A DNA stretch of 64,000 nt from Apodospora peruviana (taxonomy: Eukaryota > Ascomycota > Sordariomycetes > Sordariales > Lasiosphaeriaceae): NCBI GenBank assembly GCA_033439685.1, contig JAUEDM010000007.1:62001-126000 (forward strand). Reading direction: 5' to 3'. Positions 43,532 through 54,895 of this stretch are shown here, one piece after another; the first letter of the stretch is position 1, and every line of letters begins with the position of its first letter. Under the pieces are notes generated by a model. The model searched no databases, was not told the DNA's origin, and was given only the letters and a program-made list of their open reading frames with translations. Position numbers and translations under genes: made by a program.

Positions 43532-46500
43532 TGTTCACAAACGGAGCGACGTGCAGCAGAGTCTGCTGAACGATGAGAGGCTCAAGCGATATGCAGCGTT
43601 AGTAATCGCTGAACCATATGCAAGACTGATTGACGACTCAGTAGTGACGGTCCCGATGGGCTACCACAATTGGACGAAGCTGATCCCAACGACGAGACGA
43701 GACTTTATTTGGCCAATTCGAAGCATGCTATGGATACGAAGCGATATGGAAGCCGAGCAGATTCCAGTGCCTTCGGCAGACCTTACTGCAGCACGGATCC
43801 AGCTGCAAGACCGGGCAGTATTGGTAGTCTCAGTCTACGTGGAGGGTGGTAATAATGAAGCATTAGAAGCAGCGGTGAGAGAACTCGACCAGATAATTAG
43901 GAGGTTTCGAAATGGAGGAGGCACTAGAACGGACGTCATCCTAGCAGGGGATTTCAACCGCCACGACCAGCTCTGGGGAGGGGACGATGTTTCACCATTA
44001 AGACAAGGGGAAGGAGATCTTATCAACCTTATGGACGAGTATTCCCTCTGCAGCCTCCTCCCAAGAGGAACGAAGACATGGCAGTCAGGTAACACAGAAA
44101 GTACGATCGACCTGGTGCTAACCTTGGCAGAACTTGCAGACCAGCTACTCAGTTGCTCAATCCATCCTTGTGACCATGGTTCAGACCACCGAGCGATCGA
44201 GACGGCATTCGACATCGCAGTAGAAGATCGACCAGTGGAGACTAGGTTCCTCTTCAAAAATGCCCCGTAGGAGGACATCAGAACCAGGGTGGCATCCAAC
44301 CTTGAACATGTCCCCTGGGGCGGCAGCGTTCAACAGTAGACAGACCAACTAATGGCAGTGGTGAACGAGGCAGTCTTTAGCCTAACGCCAAAAGCCAAGC
44401 CTTCACCGTACGCCAAGAGGTGGTGGACGGCAGACCTGACACGGCTCCGTCAAATATACACGTTCTGGAGAAACCAGGCTAGGGCTCGACGTAGGAAGGG
44501 CCAAACAGCACCAGATCTGGAACAACGAGCAAAGACTGCCGCGAAAGAGTATCACAATGCAATCTGCAAACAGAAGAGCTCACATTGGAACGACTTCCTA
44601 GCTGACGATGCTAACATCTGGCAAGCAACGAGATATCTGCAAACTGGCAGTAGCGTAATGGGCGACAAAATACCCCTGCTGACACAAAATGACGGCACTG
44701 TTACAGAGAGCAAAGCAGCTCAAGCACAGGAGCTCCTAGCTCCGTTCTTCCCACCTTTGCCAGCAAGAATCGAAGACGAGGGACAACTACCTCTGCGGAC
44801 GCCAGTGCCAATGCCAGACCTGACGATGGAAGAGGTGGAAGCAAAGGTCCTGTCTGCCAAACCATGGAAGGCTCCGGGGGAAGATGGCCTACCAGCAATA
44901 GTGTGGAAACAGCTCTGGCCAGCAGTGAAGGACAGAGTGCTCTACTTGTTCCAGACCTCGATTCAAGATGGCGACATTCCTAGCCAGTGGAGGAACGCCA
45001 AGATTATTCCACTGAAAAAGCCGGAGAAGAGTGACTATACTCTGGCCAAATCGTGGAGACCCATCTCCTTGCTCTCTACGCTAGGCAAGGTGCTGGAGGC
45101 AGTCGTTGCGGAACGTATATCATACGCCGTGGAGACTTTTGGTCTTCTACCTGCTAACCACTTTGGGGCTAAAAAGAGACATTCAACCGAACAGGCCCTC
45201 CTCCTGTTGCAAGAACAGATCTACAAAGCATGGAGGTGTAGGAAAGTACTCAGCCTGATTAGTTTTGACATTAAAGGGGCATATAACAGGGTCTTCAAGG
45301 ACAGACTCCTCCAGAGACTTCGATCAAGAGGTATACCAGAAATCCTGGTTAGGTGGATTGATGCCTTCTGTTCCAGGCGTACAGCGACCGTTGTCGTAAA
45401 CGGATTTACGTCTGAAAGGCAAGAGTTACCTCAGGCAGGTCTCCCGCAAGGATCGCCGTTATCTCCAATATTGTTCCTCTTCTTCAACGCAGATCTAGTT
45501 CAACACAAGATTGACGCGAATGGAGGGGCAATAGCCTTTGTTGACGACTACACAGCCTGGGTGACAGGTCCTTCAGCAGAATCCAACCGCGCAGGCATCC
45601 AAGCTATTATAGAAAGAGCCCTAGATTGGGAACGTCGGAGTGGCGCCCAGTTCGAAGGCGAAAAGTCAGCCATCATACACTTCACAAGGACCAAGACGCG
45701 ATCTTCGGAGGCTCCGTATACGATCAAAGGAGAGATAGTCAAACCCAAAGATAGTGTAAAGATCCTGGGTGTTATTATGGACTGCGAACTCCGCTATAAG
45801 CAGCATATGGCCAGGACAGCAGCCAAGGGTCTTACAGCGGCCTTAGCTTTGAAGAGATTGAAGATGCTCTCTCCACGGACAGCGAGACAGCTATTCACAA
45901 CGACGATCGCCCCTGTCATGGACTACGCTGCAAACGTCTGGATGCACGCGTGCGGGGAAAAGGCGCTGAGTTGGCTGAACAGGGCACAGAAGATCGGGGC
46001 TCTGGCTATCACAGGGGCTTTTCGAACAGTAGTAACGGTTGTGGCAGAAGCGGAAGCCAGCATTCCCTCGATACGAGAACGTCATGCCCAGGGGGCAGCT
46101 AGATTATGGATTAATACCCATACACTGCCTGGAACATATCCGTTCGCATTGAAGAAAATCCGAACAACCGTGCGATTCGTCTCCCCACTTCAGAGAATCA
46201 CCCAATTAATGGAAGGAGTATGTGTCGATCGGATGGAGACTATCAGAGAGTATGCCATCCCGCCTTGGGAGCCACGTCTACAGATAAGATATGAACAAGA
46301 CCGGAAGAAGGCAGCCGAAGCAGTGAGCAAAGCAACAGGCATTGTGATCGCTACTGGCGTGTCTGTAAAGAGAGGCATGGTTGGTATGGGCAGCAGTGTA
46401 CGGGACACCCTCTTCCATAGGACGGATGAAGCAGCGACAAAACAAGCGGTAACCATTGGAACAAGGGAAGAGCAGAATCCGTATACCGCAGAGTTACTGG

Positions 46501-47271
46501 CTATAGCACCGGCCTTGCAGAACGTGTCACCGACCGTCTGTCACAGACATCACAATTTTCACAAGGAACCAATCGGCGCTGAGAGCAATTGGTCAACCGC
46601 AGCAGCAGTCAGGTCAAGCCACGATACGACACATATATGAGTCGACCAAACTGCTGAACCAAAGAGGTAACTCGGTGGTCTTCCAGTGGGTACCAACAGA
46701 CAGTGACTTTCCACTGGGATCTGAAGCAAAAGCAGCAGCATAAAGGGCAACGAAGCGAGGGCATGTACCATACCACCACGTACAGCAGGCCAAGTCAACT
46801 GTGATTAGACTAGCAACGGCTAGGCAAAAGCGGACAAAGCTCCCGGAAGGGTTGGGCAAGTTCTCAAAGCCCATCGATGTGGCGCTCCCGGGCAGACACA
46901 CGCACGACCTATACGACAAGCTGAAGCGAAAAGAGGCCTATATACTGGCACAACTCCTGACAGGTATGGCGAGATTGAACGGATTTTTACACAAAATCAG
47001 GGCAGCTGAATCCGACCTATGCGATTGCGGTCACGGGAGGGAAACTGTGGATCACTTCCTGCTACGATGCGTAAGGTGGACGGCTCTACGAGAAGGTATG
47101 CTGCAATGTACGACAACAAGACGGGGGAGTCTCTCGTTCTATCTGGGAGGAAAAGCGCCATCGGACCCCAAGAAACGGTCGCCAGACATGAAGGCAGTTC
47201 GGGTAACAATCAAGTATGCCATGTCAATGGGAAGACTGGATTTGGACGCACAGAGAATAGATGCATCGTAG
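43497..47271 (+). pseudogene. LINE ORF2 (endonuclease, reverse transcriptase, RNase H), broken
   Basis: Starts at the ATG at 43497 inside the end of ORF1. Endonuclease motifs: QLNVHK, IAEPYA, AGDFNRHDQLWG, STIDLVL and GSDHRAIE. Two in-frame TAG codons (44268, 44337) separate it from the reverse transcriptase, which shows ISFDIKGAYNRVF, GLPQGSPLSPILF and the catalytic FVDDYTAW. The RNase H-like region begins at YTAELLAIA but shifts frame by one nucleotide near 46540, continues to a TAA at 46741, and a last segment runs to 47271. It includes the zinc-binding-like CDCGHGRETVDHFLLRC typical of Tad/R1-type C-termini. The domain set is complete, but the gene is inactive in this copy. Confidence 0.88.
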
Positions 47272-47662
47272 TAAGAGAACTTGACTAAGGGGCCCGCGTA
47301 GCCTCAACCAGCAGATCCTGCTTTAGCTGCTGAAGATGGGACGCTGAACACTTGGAGAATATAAACTCCCAGGCGATCTGCTAATAATACGACAAGAGGC
47401 GTTGGGTGGTCTAAATGTGAAAAAGTAGAGGGCTTGGACGAGATAATGGCGGAATTGGATGAACCGAATGTAGTTAGCGTGCATAGGCCTTTAGGCTTAG
47501 TGCCTCCATCCATCCAGCTGAGGCAGGCAACTGCAGCCACAAAGCACGTCGCCCGCCAAGCTCGCGTCGCTGTCGCCTTCTCTCTCCGTTATGGTCGCCT
47601 CAACTCTCATGCAGTATTCTGCCCATGCGGACTACGGGTAGTACAACAGCATCACAGACGTG
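47272..47662. other. Gap between LINE and NLR-like pseudogene
   Basis: No gene. It includes the untranslated 3' end of the LINE, whose boundary I cannot place, and the former promoter of the NLR-like gene. Confidence 0.45.
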
Positions 47663-50587
47663 ATGACGACTTCCAGCGTGCCGTTGAGGATCCTCTCGCT
47701 CGGTAAGCGGTACCTCCCAGCCTCGCTACCCCGCTGACACCTTGCAGATGGAGGCAGCATCCGCGGCATATCGAGCCTTCTCATCTTAGAGGCCATTATG
47801 GAGAAGATCCGCGATGTGCAGGGATTGGACCACGTGCCGCGACCCTGCGAGTACTTTGACTTTATCGGCGGCACTAGCACGGAGGGCAAGACTGCTCTTT
47901 GTCCAGCTGGAACGCGTACTGACATGGCTTAAAGTATTATCGCCATCATGCTCGGAAGGTTAGGCATGAGTGTCGACGAGTCTATCCGAGCATACAAAAA
48001 GGTGGCGCAGCAGGCCTTCACGCCCAAGAAAACGAGAACCTTCCCCGCGTCGCCGTCCGGCGCCTTCTCCGCCAAAGCCCTCGAGGCCGCGATCAAACAG
48101 ACGGTCAGAGAATTCTGTATTCAACCGGATTGTGTTGCCCGACGCAAGCACAACCCTACAACGGCCGCGACATGCCCACATGAAGAGATGGCATTCTGTA
48201 AGGGGTCGTGCACCAAGACGTACGTCTAGCTGAAGTAGTAACATCAAATGCATATCGCGGACTTAGCACGTAGCTGACTTCTCTTTAGTGCCGTCCTCGC
48301 GATTACGAAGGACAATGCCGATGCGCGACCGACCCTCTTCACGACATATGACACATCTGCCGCTCTGCATAGCTGCACAATCTGGGAGGTGGCACGGGGG
48401 ACGTCGGCGGCAACAACCTTCTTCAAGCCCATTAGGGCCGGCCGAGACGGCCTCGAGTTTGTCGACGCGGGGTTCGGATACAACAATCCATGCGAAGTTC
48501 TGGTCGAGGAGGCGCAGCGGCAGGTTTCCGGGCATCGGTCCCTACGGGTTCTCAGTATCGGCACCGGCCTTGGAGACGTCGTCGCAATTGGTAATACATG
48601 GCTGTCGATCATCACTACGCTGAAGAAGATGGCTACATCTTCCAAGAAGGTGGCGGTGAGTCTCGATGGTCGATTCGGCGGGACTGGCCAGTACTACCGA
48701 TTCAACGTCGACCAGGGTTTAACAGGATATCACACTGTGACTAGGAGAAGGCTAGCAAGATCTCTGCACACACGCGCAACTACCTGAGCGATAATCAAAG
48801 GGCGGTTAAGGACTTTGTCGATAAATTCATCGGGGTAGTCCGTGTGGGAGGTAACGGAGAGAGTTCGCAGGCGGTAGTACCGTCCGCCGAGCTCAGCGCC
48901 GCGCGGAACAGTTAGTATATGAGAGATGGACTGCGCGCTATGACGGCTACTAATATGGATACAGATAGCATCGCTAGGCCGTGGTATCATCTTCCCTTTC
49001 CGAGGAACACACGCTTTGTCGGACGAGACGAGATACTCGGCACACTCAGAGACAAGCTATTCGTCCGGAAGAGCCCGCGGGTGGCGCTTGTCGGACTTGG
49101 TGGCGTCGGCAAGACGCAGATGGGCCCTCGCGCTCGCATTGTGGACGAAGGAGAATGTAGCCGACTGCTCTGTCTTCTGGGTGCTGGCGCTAAGCTCGGC
49201 CACTTTCGAGCAGGCCTATACGCAGATCGCAAGACAGCTCGACATCAGACGTGGTCACAATCAAGATGTCAAAGAGGCTGTACGGCAGTATCTGAGCTCG
49301 GAGGCGGCCGGGCGATGGCTGCTTGTCGCAGACAATGCGGACAATATCAAACTCGTTTGTGGGAGTCCTAATATGCCAGAAGGCCTAGACAGCTATCTCC
49401 CGCAGAGCGAAAACGGAAGGATTATGTTCACGACGCGTTCCTGAGATGTTGCCACAAGGGTTGCCGAGGACACGATTAAGTTAGATGAGTTCAGTTTGTC
49501 TGAGGCAAAGGAGCTATTGGGGAAGTTGGTAACGCGGAAAGATCTGATTCACGACGATGCCTCGGTGATTGAACTACTACACGAACTCACCTACCTTCCG
49601 CTGGCAATTACGCAGGCAGCGGCCTATCTAGAGCGAAACGAGGTGTCGATTGCAGAGTATCTGGGGCTACTGCGCAATACCGAGAAGGACATGGTTGATC
49701 TGCTCAGCGAGGAGCTCCCAGATAGGACGTGGCATCAAGAGTCGAAGAACGTGGTGGCGACGATGTGGGTGGTGAGCTTCCAAAAGATCCGCGAACAGGA
49801 CGGCAAGGCAGCGGATCTTCTCTCGTTCATGTCACAGATTGAACCAAACTTGATCCCATAATCGCTCCTGCCTAAGCTCGGCTCAAGAGCGCAGACGGTC
49901 AGCGCGATTGGCACGTTGTGCGGATACGCGTTTGTGTCCAAGCGGGACGATATGCTAGACATGCACAGCCTGGTGCATTTGGCAACGCGGATATGGCTGA
50001 GCAGAGAAGGTCTCGAGACGCAGACCATAGAGACAGTGATGCGGCGTTTGGCAGGAAAGTTCCCGACTGACGAGTACGAAAACCGGCACACTTGGAGAGC
50101 GTCTCTGCCGCATGCACTGCGGATACTTCAACGGGCTGATGCGGATGATATGGAAGAGAGATATGAATTGTACTTCTGGGTTGGACGGTGTTTGCAGGTA
50201 GAGGGGCAGATTAGGGAGGCTGTGCGTTGTTTCGAAGAATGCTGGCGGTGGAGTGGGCAGTTTGCGGAGGAACACCCTTTACGACTGGTGTCGCAGCACG
50301 AGCTCGCTGGAGCATATCAATCTGACGGACAGATCAAGAAGGCGGTGGGGCTGCCCGAGCAGGTAGTGGCAGTTCGAGAGAGGACGCTTGCGGAGGAACA
50401 CCCTGGCCGACTGGCGTCGCAGTACAACCTTGTGATGGCGTACCGGGCTGACGGGCAAATATCGCAAGCACTAGAGTTGATCAAGCAACTAGTGGCGGTG
50501 GAATCGAGGACGCTACAAGAAGACCACCCTGACCGGCTAGCATCTTTATCGGCCTTTGAGAATTTATTAGAAGTGGCTAGTCAATAG
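47663..50587 (+). pseudogene. Patatin/NB-ARC/TPR NLR-like receptor, broken
   Basis: Fungal STAND-type gene in three parts. The patatin-like phospholipase part starts at the ATG at 47663. A 45-nt intron (47703-47747) splits the phrase LRILSLDGGSIRGISSL (oxyanion loop), then comes the nucleophile motif GGTST and, after an intron at 48220-48288, the Asp motif DAGFGYNNP. The NB-ARC part has a P-loop GLGGVGKTQ (about 49100), Walker B-like WLLVADNADN and MFTTRS. The third part is kinesin-light-chain-like TPR units of about 42 residues, for example VRERTLAEEHPGRLASQYNL. Lesions: one nucleotide short and a GC donor at 47882-47887, a frameshift near 48725, TAG at 48742, one inserted nucleotide near 49122, TGA at 49442 and TAA at 49859. 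An intact protein would sense a signal through the repeats and activate the lipase. This copy cannot be translated through. Confidence 0.88.
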
Positions 50588-51286
50588 GTTTATAGCTAAA
50601 AGTATAGTAAAAGAGAGAAGACGATTGCTGAGATGACATGTACTGTACTTCTCAGTGATTTGACGTATAAAAGCGTGGCTCTTACGTGGGTTTGAGACGC
50701 AAATGCAATAATGCAATTAAGCTGGATATAGTTGGCAAAACTATGCAATTAAAAACTATATGTCAGCTTCAGTACAGGATGCAGGGGATTAGCATAGTGT
50801 ATGGAATATGTAGAGCTGAATTGGCGTACGGTGTCGGAACCGCAATTGGCCGCAAAGTCCGTGCGTTTAGAAACAAGCGATATGTGTAAGGCGGAAGCCG
50901 TTTTCGCTAGCGACTGTAGCGACTTGTAGCGACTTGTAGCGATAGAATTGACTGTGGTGGCGATAGGAGGGTGGAAATGAGTGGTTGTTGTAAAAAGAAT
51001 CGTGAATTAGTTTCAGAAAATAAAACTATTGGCGTCAATGCTAAGGTGTAGTGAGGCAAAAGGCAAAAGGCAACAGAGATACGGATTCGTACGTGGCTGG
51101 ATCGGGTAAGTTTGATGTTGTTAAAAGACGCCTTGGAGGCGCGCAAATTCGGAGGGAAATTTCCCAAGAAACGATATTACGGGACATAGAAACCTAGATA
51201 AACAGGACAGGTAGATAATAGAACCCTTCAAAGGCCCTATAGATGTGATGCAGGTCCAATCTCCTTCCATCTCAAGTCATTGACCC
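50588..51286. other. Intergenic, with short tandem repeat
   Basis: No gene. At 50911-50943 the 10-mer GACTTGTAGC is repeated about three times, the first copy lacking one base. AGGCAAA is repeated around 51055. The right end is the presumed 3' UTR of the minus-strand esterase gene. Confidence 0.55.
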
Positions 51287-53308
51287 TTAATCATTCCCGC
51301 CACACCCACCGGTAAACCCCCCAGCAGCCCTCTGCACCTTGTTATTGTTAAAACACCTCTGCCTGACCCATATAGGCGTATTAAAGTCCGCCTGCCACTC
51401 CATGCCATTCTCGTCGGGCTCATCAAAGTACTTGAACCGCCACAGCGTCACACCACCACCGATACACCCGGTAGTCTTCTTGAGATCCGACAACAGCGTC
51501 TGCTGGCCGTGATCGTGGCCCGCCCAGCCGTATCCCCACATGACATAGCTAGACCACCAACCATGCCACCAACCTTTACAGGCACCACCAGTCTCCTTCG
51601 GCACAGGCCAATGGCGCTTCTTCTTTTGCGGGGAGACGGTATAAGTATAATCACCGTGCACGAACTCGCCGCCAAACTTGAAGTTCAGTGGGTTCTGAGG
51701 GTCATTGCCGTCGCAGTTGTTGATGACGGCCCACATCTTGTCGTTGCATTCCTTGCGATCGAAATTGGTGCTCGGCGCCGCGACTTTAACGGTAAACTCG
51801 GTCTCGTCCGGCGTGCCCTCGTGGTATTTGTGCGAAAACTTCCACCCGTCTGTGGCGCCAGTCGGCCGCTTGACCTGCTTATCACAAAAGTCCTTGTAGT
51901 CCTCGTTCAGCTGCTTCGCCGCGGCGTACTGTTTGGATCCGGTCGTCTGCCAGCACGTGAACTTGTCGGCGATCTCGCAGGACGGCGGTTCCATGTCCAG
52001 CACGGCGGCGCGCGTGTCGACGAGGGTCTGCAATGCAAAAGACGCGATGGTGTAATGCCCCAGCTCGTTGGGGTGGAAGTTCTTGCCGACCCAGTCGGGC
52101 AACCCGATGCTCTTGGGCTGGATGTCGTCGTCTGTGTCGCCGGGGCACTTTGGCGGCGACGGCATGCCACGGCGGTCGAGACGGTGCTTGACTTCGGCGC
52201 GCGGGTTGACCGAGTTGAAGAGCAGGGAATTGTATAATTCGGTTTCCAGGTTGCGGCGCTCGACATCGGCGATGGCCGCGCGGCGCTTCTCGGCCAGCGG
52301 CCCGTACTCTTCCCACCGCCGCTTGGGGTCTGCGTCGGCGTCATCACCGGAAACCTGCGTGTCGGGCTTGAAGAACTGCAGGTCGGGCTGGTCTTTGTCG
52401 GGGTAGTCGCCCGTGCCGTCCGGGTCGCACATCTGGCCCTGCACGCCGTCGTAGACCCACGGGTCCCAGTTAGAGTAGCCGATCTTCCACTTGTAGGCGG
52501 TGTTGGCGGCGGTTTCCTCGACCACAGACCGGATGATGTTGTTGATCTGCACGACAAAATCGTTGAAGATCTGGCGCCGGCTGATGGTCAACCCCGAGTT
52601 GCCGGGCCACAGCGTCGCGTAGGTCCAGGCCTGGTTGGCGCAGGCCTCGGACTCGGTGTTGAAGAACTGCGCGTAGCCGTTGTAGATGACGATGCCATCG
52701 TCGTTCATCTTCTCGTCGAGCGCCGCCATCAGCTGCTTCATGTTGTCCTTGAGGATAGATTCCATGTTGGCCTGGGCGGTCTTGATGACGTTGTCGCACG
52801 ACGAGTCGCCCGACGGCACGAGCACGCACTTCTCGATGAGCTTGGCCAGACACAAATCGTTGCCGCCAGCCGTCATCATGACCAGGTCCAGGTCGCCCTC
52901 GAGCGCCTTGATCTGGTTGTAGATGCCGCCCGTGCGGTCGCCGCTGCAGCCCACAAAGTAGAAATCCTCGACGCTGCTGCCCAGCGCGTCGTTGACGATC
53001 ACCGGCCACGCCGTGTCGTAGCGCGAGCAGTACCAGTTGGTGTTCTCGGGCGTGTCCATGATCGGGTTGCCCAGCGGTTTTCCCGAACCGATGCCCGCCG
53101 TGTAGCTGTCGCCCACGGCCGCCCAGCGCTTGACCCAGCTGAAGTCGCTGGGGTCGTCGTCACGCTTGCCGACGCTGCGCTTCTTCTGCCTATTTTGCGA
53201 AGTGAGGCCGCCGGCAGATGCATTGCCCGCGTGCGAGTATGGCATGACATAGGCCTCTACCGCCGCCAGCCCGACGGCCTGGACAGCTACGAGGTGTGCT
53301 ATCCTCAT
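51287..53308 (-). CDS. Secreted SGNH/GDSL-like esterase
   Basis: Intronless, 673 aa. A signal peptide covers about residues 1-19, followed by a short pro-region with two dibasic sites (KKR, KR at about 43-49) suggesting Kex2-type cleavage. The SGNH catalytic blocks are in order: GDSYTAG with nucleophile Ser68, oxyanion Gly in FVGCSGD (about 120), Asn150 in TAGGND, and Asp/His in LPDWVGKNFHPNE (about 405-412). Between the blocks lies a large insertion (about 280-400) with paired cysteines. The C-terminal 250 residues include a remarkable Trp/Gly-rich segment, GWWHGWWSSYVMWGYGW (about 590), not part of the core fold. It probably hydrolyses acyl or acetyl esters outside the cell. The substrate is unknown; acetylated wall polymers are a guess from the neighbouring chitinase. 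It diverges from the chitinase gene with a 1.6-kb shared upstream region. Confidence 0.85.
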   Translation of the reverse strand: MRIAHLVAVQAVGLAAVEAYVMPYSHAGNASAGGLTSQNRQKKRSVGKRDDDPSDFSWVKRWAAVGDSYTAGIGSGKPLGNPIMDTPENTNWYCSRYDTAWPVIVNDALGSSVEDFYFVGCSGDRTGGIYNQIKALEGDLDLVMMTAGGNDLCLAKLIEKCVLVPSGDSSCDNVIKTAQANMESILKDNMKQLMAALDEKMNDDGIVIYNGYAQFFNTESEACANQAWTYATLWPGNSGLTISRRQIFNDFVVQINNIIRSVVEETAANTAYKWKIGYSNWDPWVYDGVQGQMCDPDGTGDYPDKDQPDLQFFKPDTQVSGDDADADPKRRWEEYGPLAEKRRAAIADVERRNLETELYNSLLFNSVNPRAEVKHRLDRRGMPSPPKCPGDTDDDIQPKSIGLPDWVGKNFHPNELGHYTIASFALQTLVDTRAAVLDMEPPSCEIADKFTCWQTTGSKQYAAAKQLNEDYKDFCDKQVKRPTGATDGWKFSHKYHEGTPDETEFTVKVAAPSTNFDRKECNDKMWAVINNCDGNDPQNPLNFKFGGEFVHGDYTYTVSPQKKKRHWPVPKETGGACKGWWHGWWSSYVMWGYGWAGHDHGQQTLLSDLKKTTGCIGGGVTLWRFKYFDEPDENGMEWQADFNTPIWVRQRCFNNNKVQRAAGGFTGGCGGND

Positions 53309-54895
53309 GGCGGTGTAGAATGCCGTCCTTTCGGCACCGTTGTGAACAATGAGTGATGGACTAGGCAGTCAAGCCTTTGTAACGAAGGTGGGGAGGATAA
53401 GGAATGTCTTGTTGTGAAGAAGAAGAAGAAGAAGAAGAAGAAGAAGAAGAAGAAGAGGAAGTGGAAGAGAATGAGAGTAAGACCGCGGCGACACAAGCTG
53501 GAAGATCTGGTGTCTCGACAAGTCGGTCACCTCGGGAGCAAGAGGCGAGGACGTGGACTCGGAGGCGCCAAGTGTCTGACCTCTTGGGACGGAACAGCCT
53601 GTTTGGGTGCAGCAAAGAGCGTAATGAACCTCAGGTAACAGTATCTAGGTTGTGTAATGGTATCATCGAGCGGGCCCGCACAGGGTGTTGAAATCTACGG
53701 GCCTGAATGACCGGACTTGAGGGGAATGTGATGACTTGCATATTAATCTGGTTGGTAGCTGCAAAGAAGGAGTGGGGTTTAGTCTCGTCCGATGATTCCA
53801 TCTTGCCCGGGACGAATCTTATCCCCATGCCGCCAGCCAGCGTGAGGAAATCAGTCAGGCTTGGCAGGGGCAGAAGGCCAGGATTCTATTGATCAAGTTA
53901 CACAAGCTAGACTAGTATATTGTCGGCGTTGCTACCGTACGTAGGTAGCTGTGGGGACTCTACCCTGGAAAGAAAAAAGATCTGGAATGGGTATCTGCAA
54001 GATCTCTCCATCGGTGCCAATCTTATGAACCCCTACTTCACTTCCGCAAACCAGCCCTAAATTAGTAGGTGCCCGGTGTATTGAGGATACCACGGCTGGG
54101 GTCCACGTTCCGACCAGCGGGCCGCAGCGGCGCAACGGTTTACTTGGAGTTAAGGTAGGTGGGTTCATCACTCACCAGGATCCATCAGACAGAAGGCCAG
54201 ATGGATATAAGCCCGAATGCCGGATTGCCGATTGCCATTGAAACCCACCAGTTCTTGGCGCCCTCACATCGGCCCCGAAACATCAACTAACCAGGGGTTC
54301 GGCCCAACGGTCAACCCTTGCTGCTGTTATGGAGATCTCGGGGTTTGTGGAGTGCAATGGGGACAGGGGATAGGGTAGTAGCAGTGTCTATCCAGTACTT
54401 CCCGTTTCACCCAATCCAAAACCCAGGTACCGATACAAAGAAGAGCCTCCTTGGTACCTGGACTGCGTGACCTCAGCCTCGGCTTCATCCAAACATGGAT
54501 TATGGGATATGGGGATGGAAGCGAACAGGTCTCTCGCTCAACTGCCCCTTGCTGCGTGCATGCAGGAGCTGACTTGAGAGGGAATGTCCGGAATCAAATT
54601 ATGATTTTTTTTTTCTGAGGCGTGATTTTATTATGGGTTCTTTACTTCATTGTAATTACCTAGCTTTTTGCGCATCACAGTGACGAAGGTACTCCGTAGT
54701 CGGTCCGGAGATGCAAACCCGTAGATTCTGGTAGGTAGGAGACTCATCCCTCTTCTCAATCTCAGCTTTGGTATTGACTCTCACTCATTTCCAACCTCCT
54801 TTTCTTTTTGGGGCTTCCAGCATAGTAACCACGTTCTTTCAACTTTTCTACCTTTGTCATTCATCTTAAGTGCAAACTACCTAGTAGTACCGTTG
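53309..54895. promoter_or_regulatory. Shared divergent promoter region, esterase and chitinase
   Basis: A 1.6-kb gap between the starts of the minus-strand esterase and plus-strand chitinase, with no supported gene; poly-Glu and poly-Phe frames here are translations of a GAA repeat. Just before the chitinase start the DNA is pyrimidine-rich. Divergent placement allows joint regulation, but I can point to no transcription-factor site beyond very short consensus matches. Confidence 0.5.
53416..53457 (+). repeat. (GAA)n microsatellite
   Basis: About 13-14 GAA units about 110 nt upstream of the esterase start. Read in the esterase direction it is a (TTC)n pyrimidine tract, so it probably lies in its leader or core promoter, where length changes could alter expression. 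Confidence 0.9.

Larger units (their letters stand above)
42184..47271 (+). mobile_element. Decayed Tad-like LINE retrotransposon
   Basis: A non-LTR element of about 5.1 kb with the two-gene layout of the fungal Tad clade: a Gag-like ORF1 with CCHC zinc knuckles, overlapping by 35 nt an ORF2 with apurinic-type endonuclease, reverse transcriptase and RNase H-like regions. No long terminal repeats are present. The 5' part of ORF1 is scrambled by small indels, and both ORFs carry nonsense codons (42830, 44268, 44337, 46741) and at least one frameshift near 46540, so the copy is not autonomous. The mutation types fit mild repeat-induced point mutation. The 3' boundary is uncertain and may extend some 200 nt beyond the last stop; no poly(A) tail is visible. 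Confidence 0.88.

Noticed and set aside
42184..47271. Possible LTR retrotransposon
   Set aside because: Endonuclease of the apurinic type lies before the reverse transcriptase, there is no integrase or protease and no terminal repeats, so it is a LINE.
53305..53691. Poly-Glu, poly-Lys and poly-Phe frames
   Set aside because: They are translations of the (GAA)n microsatellite in the esterase upstream region.
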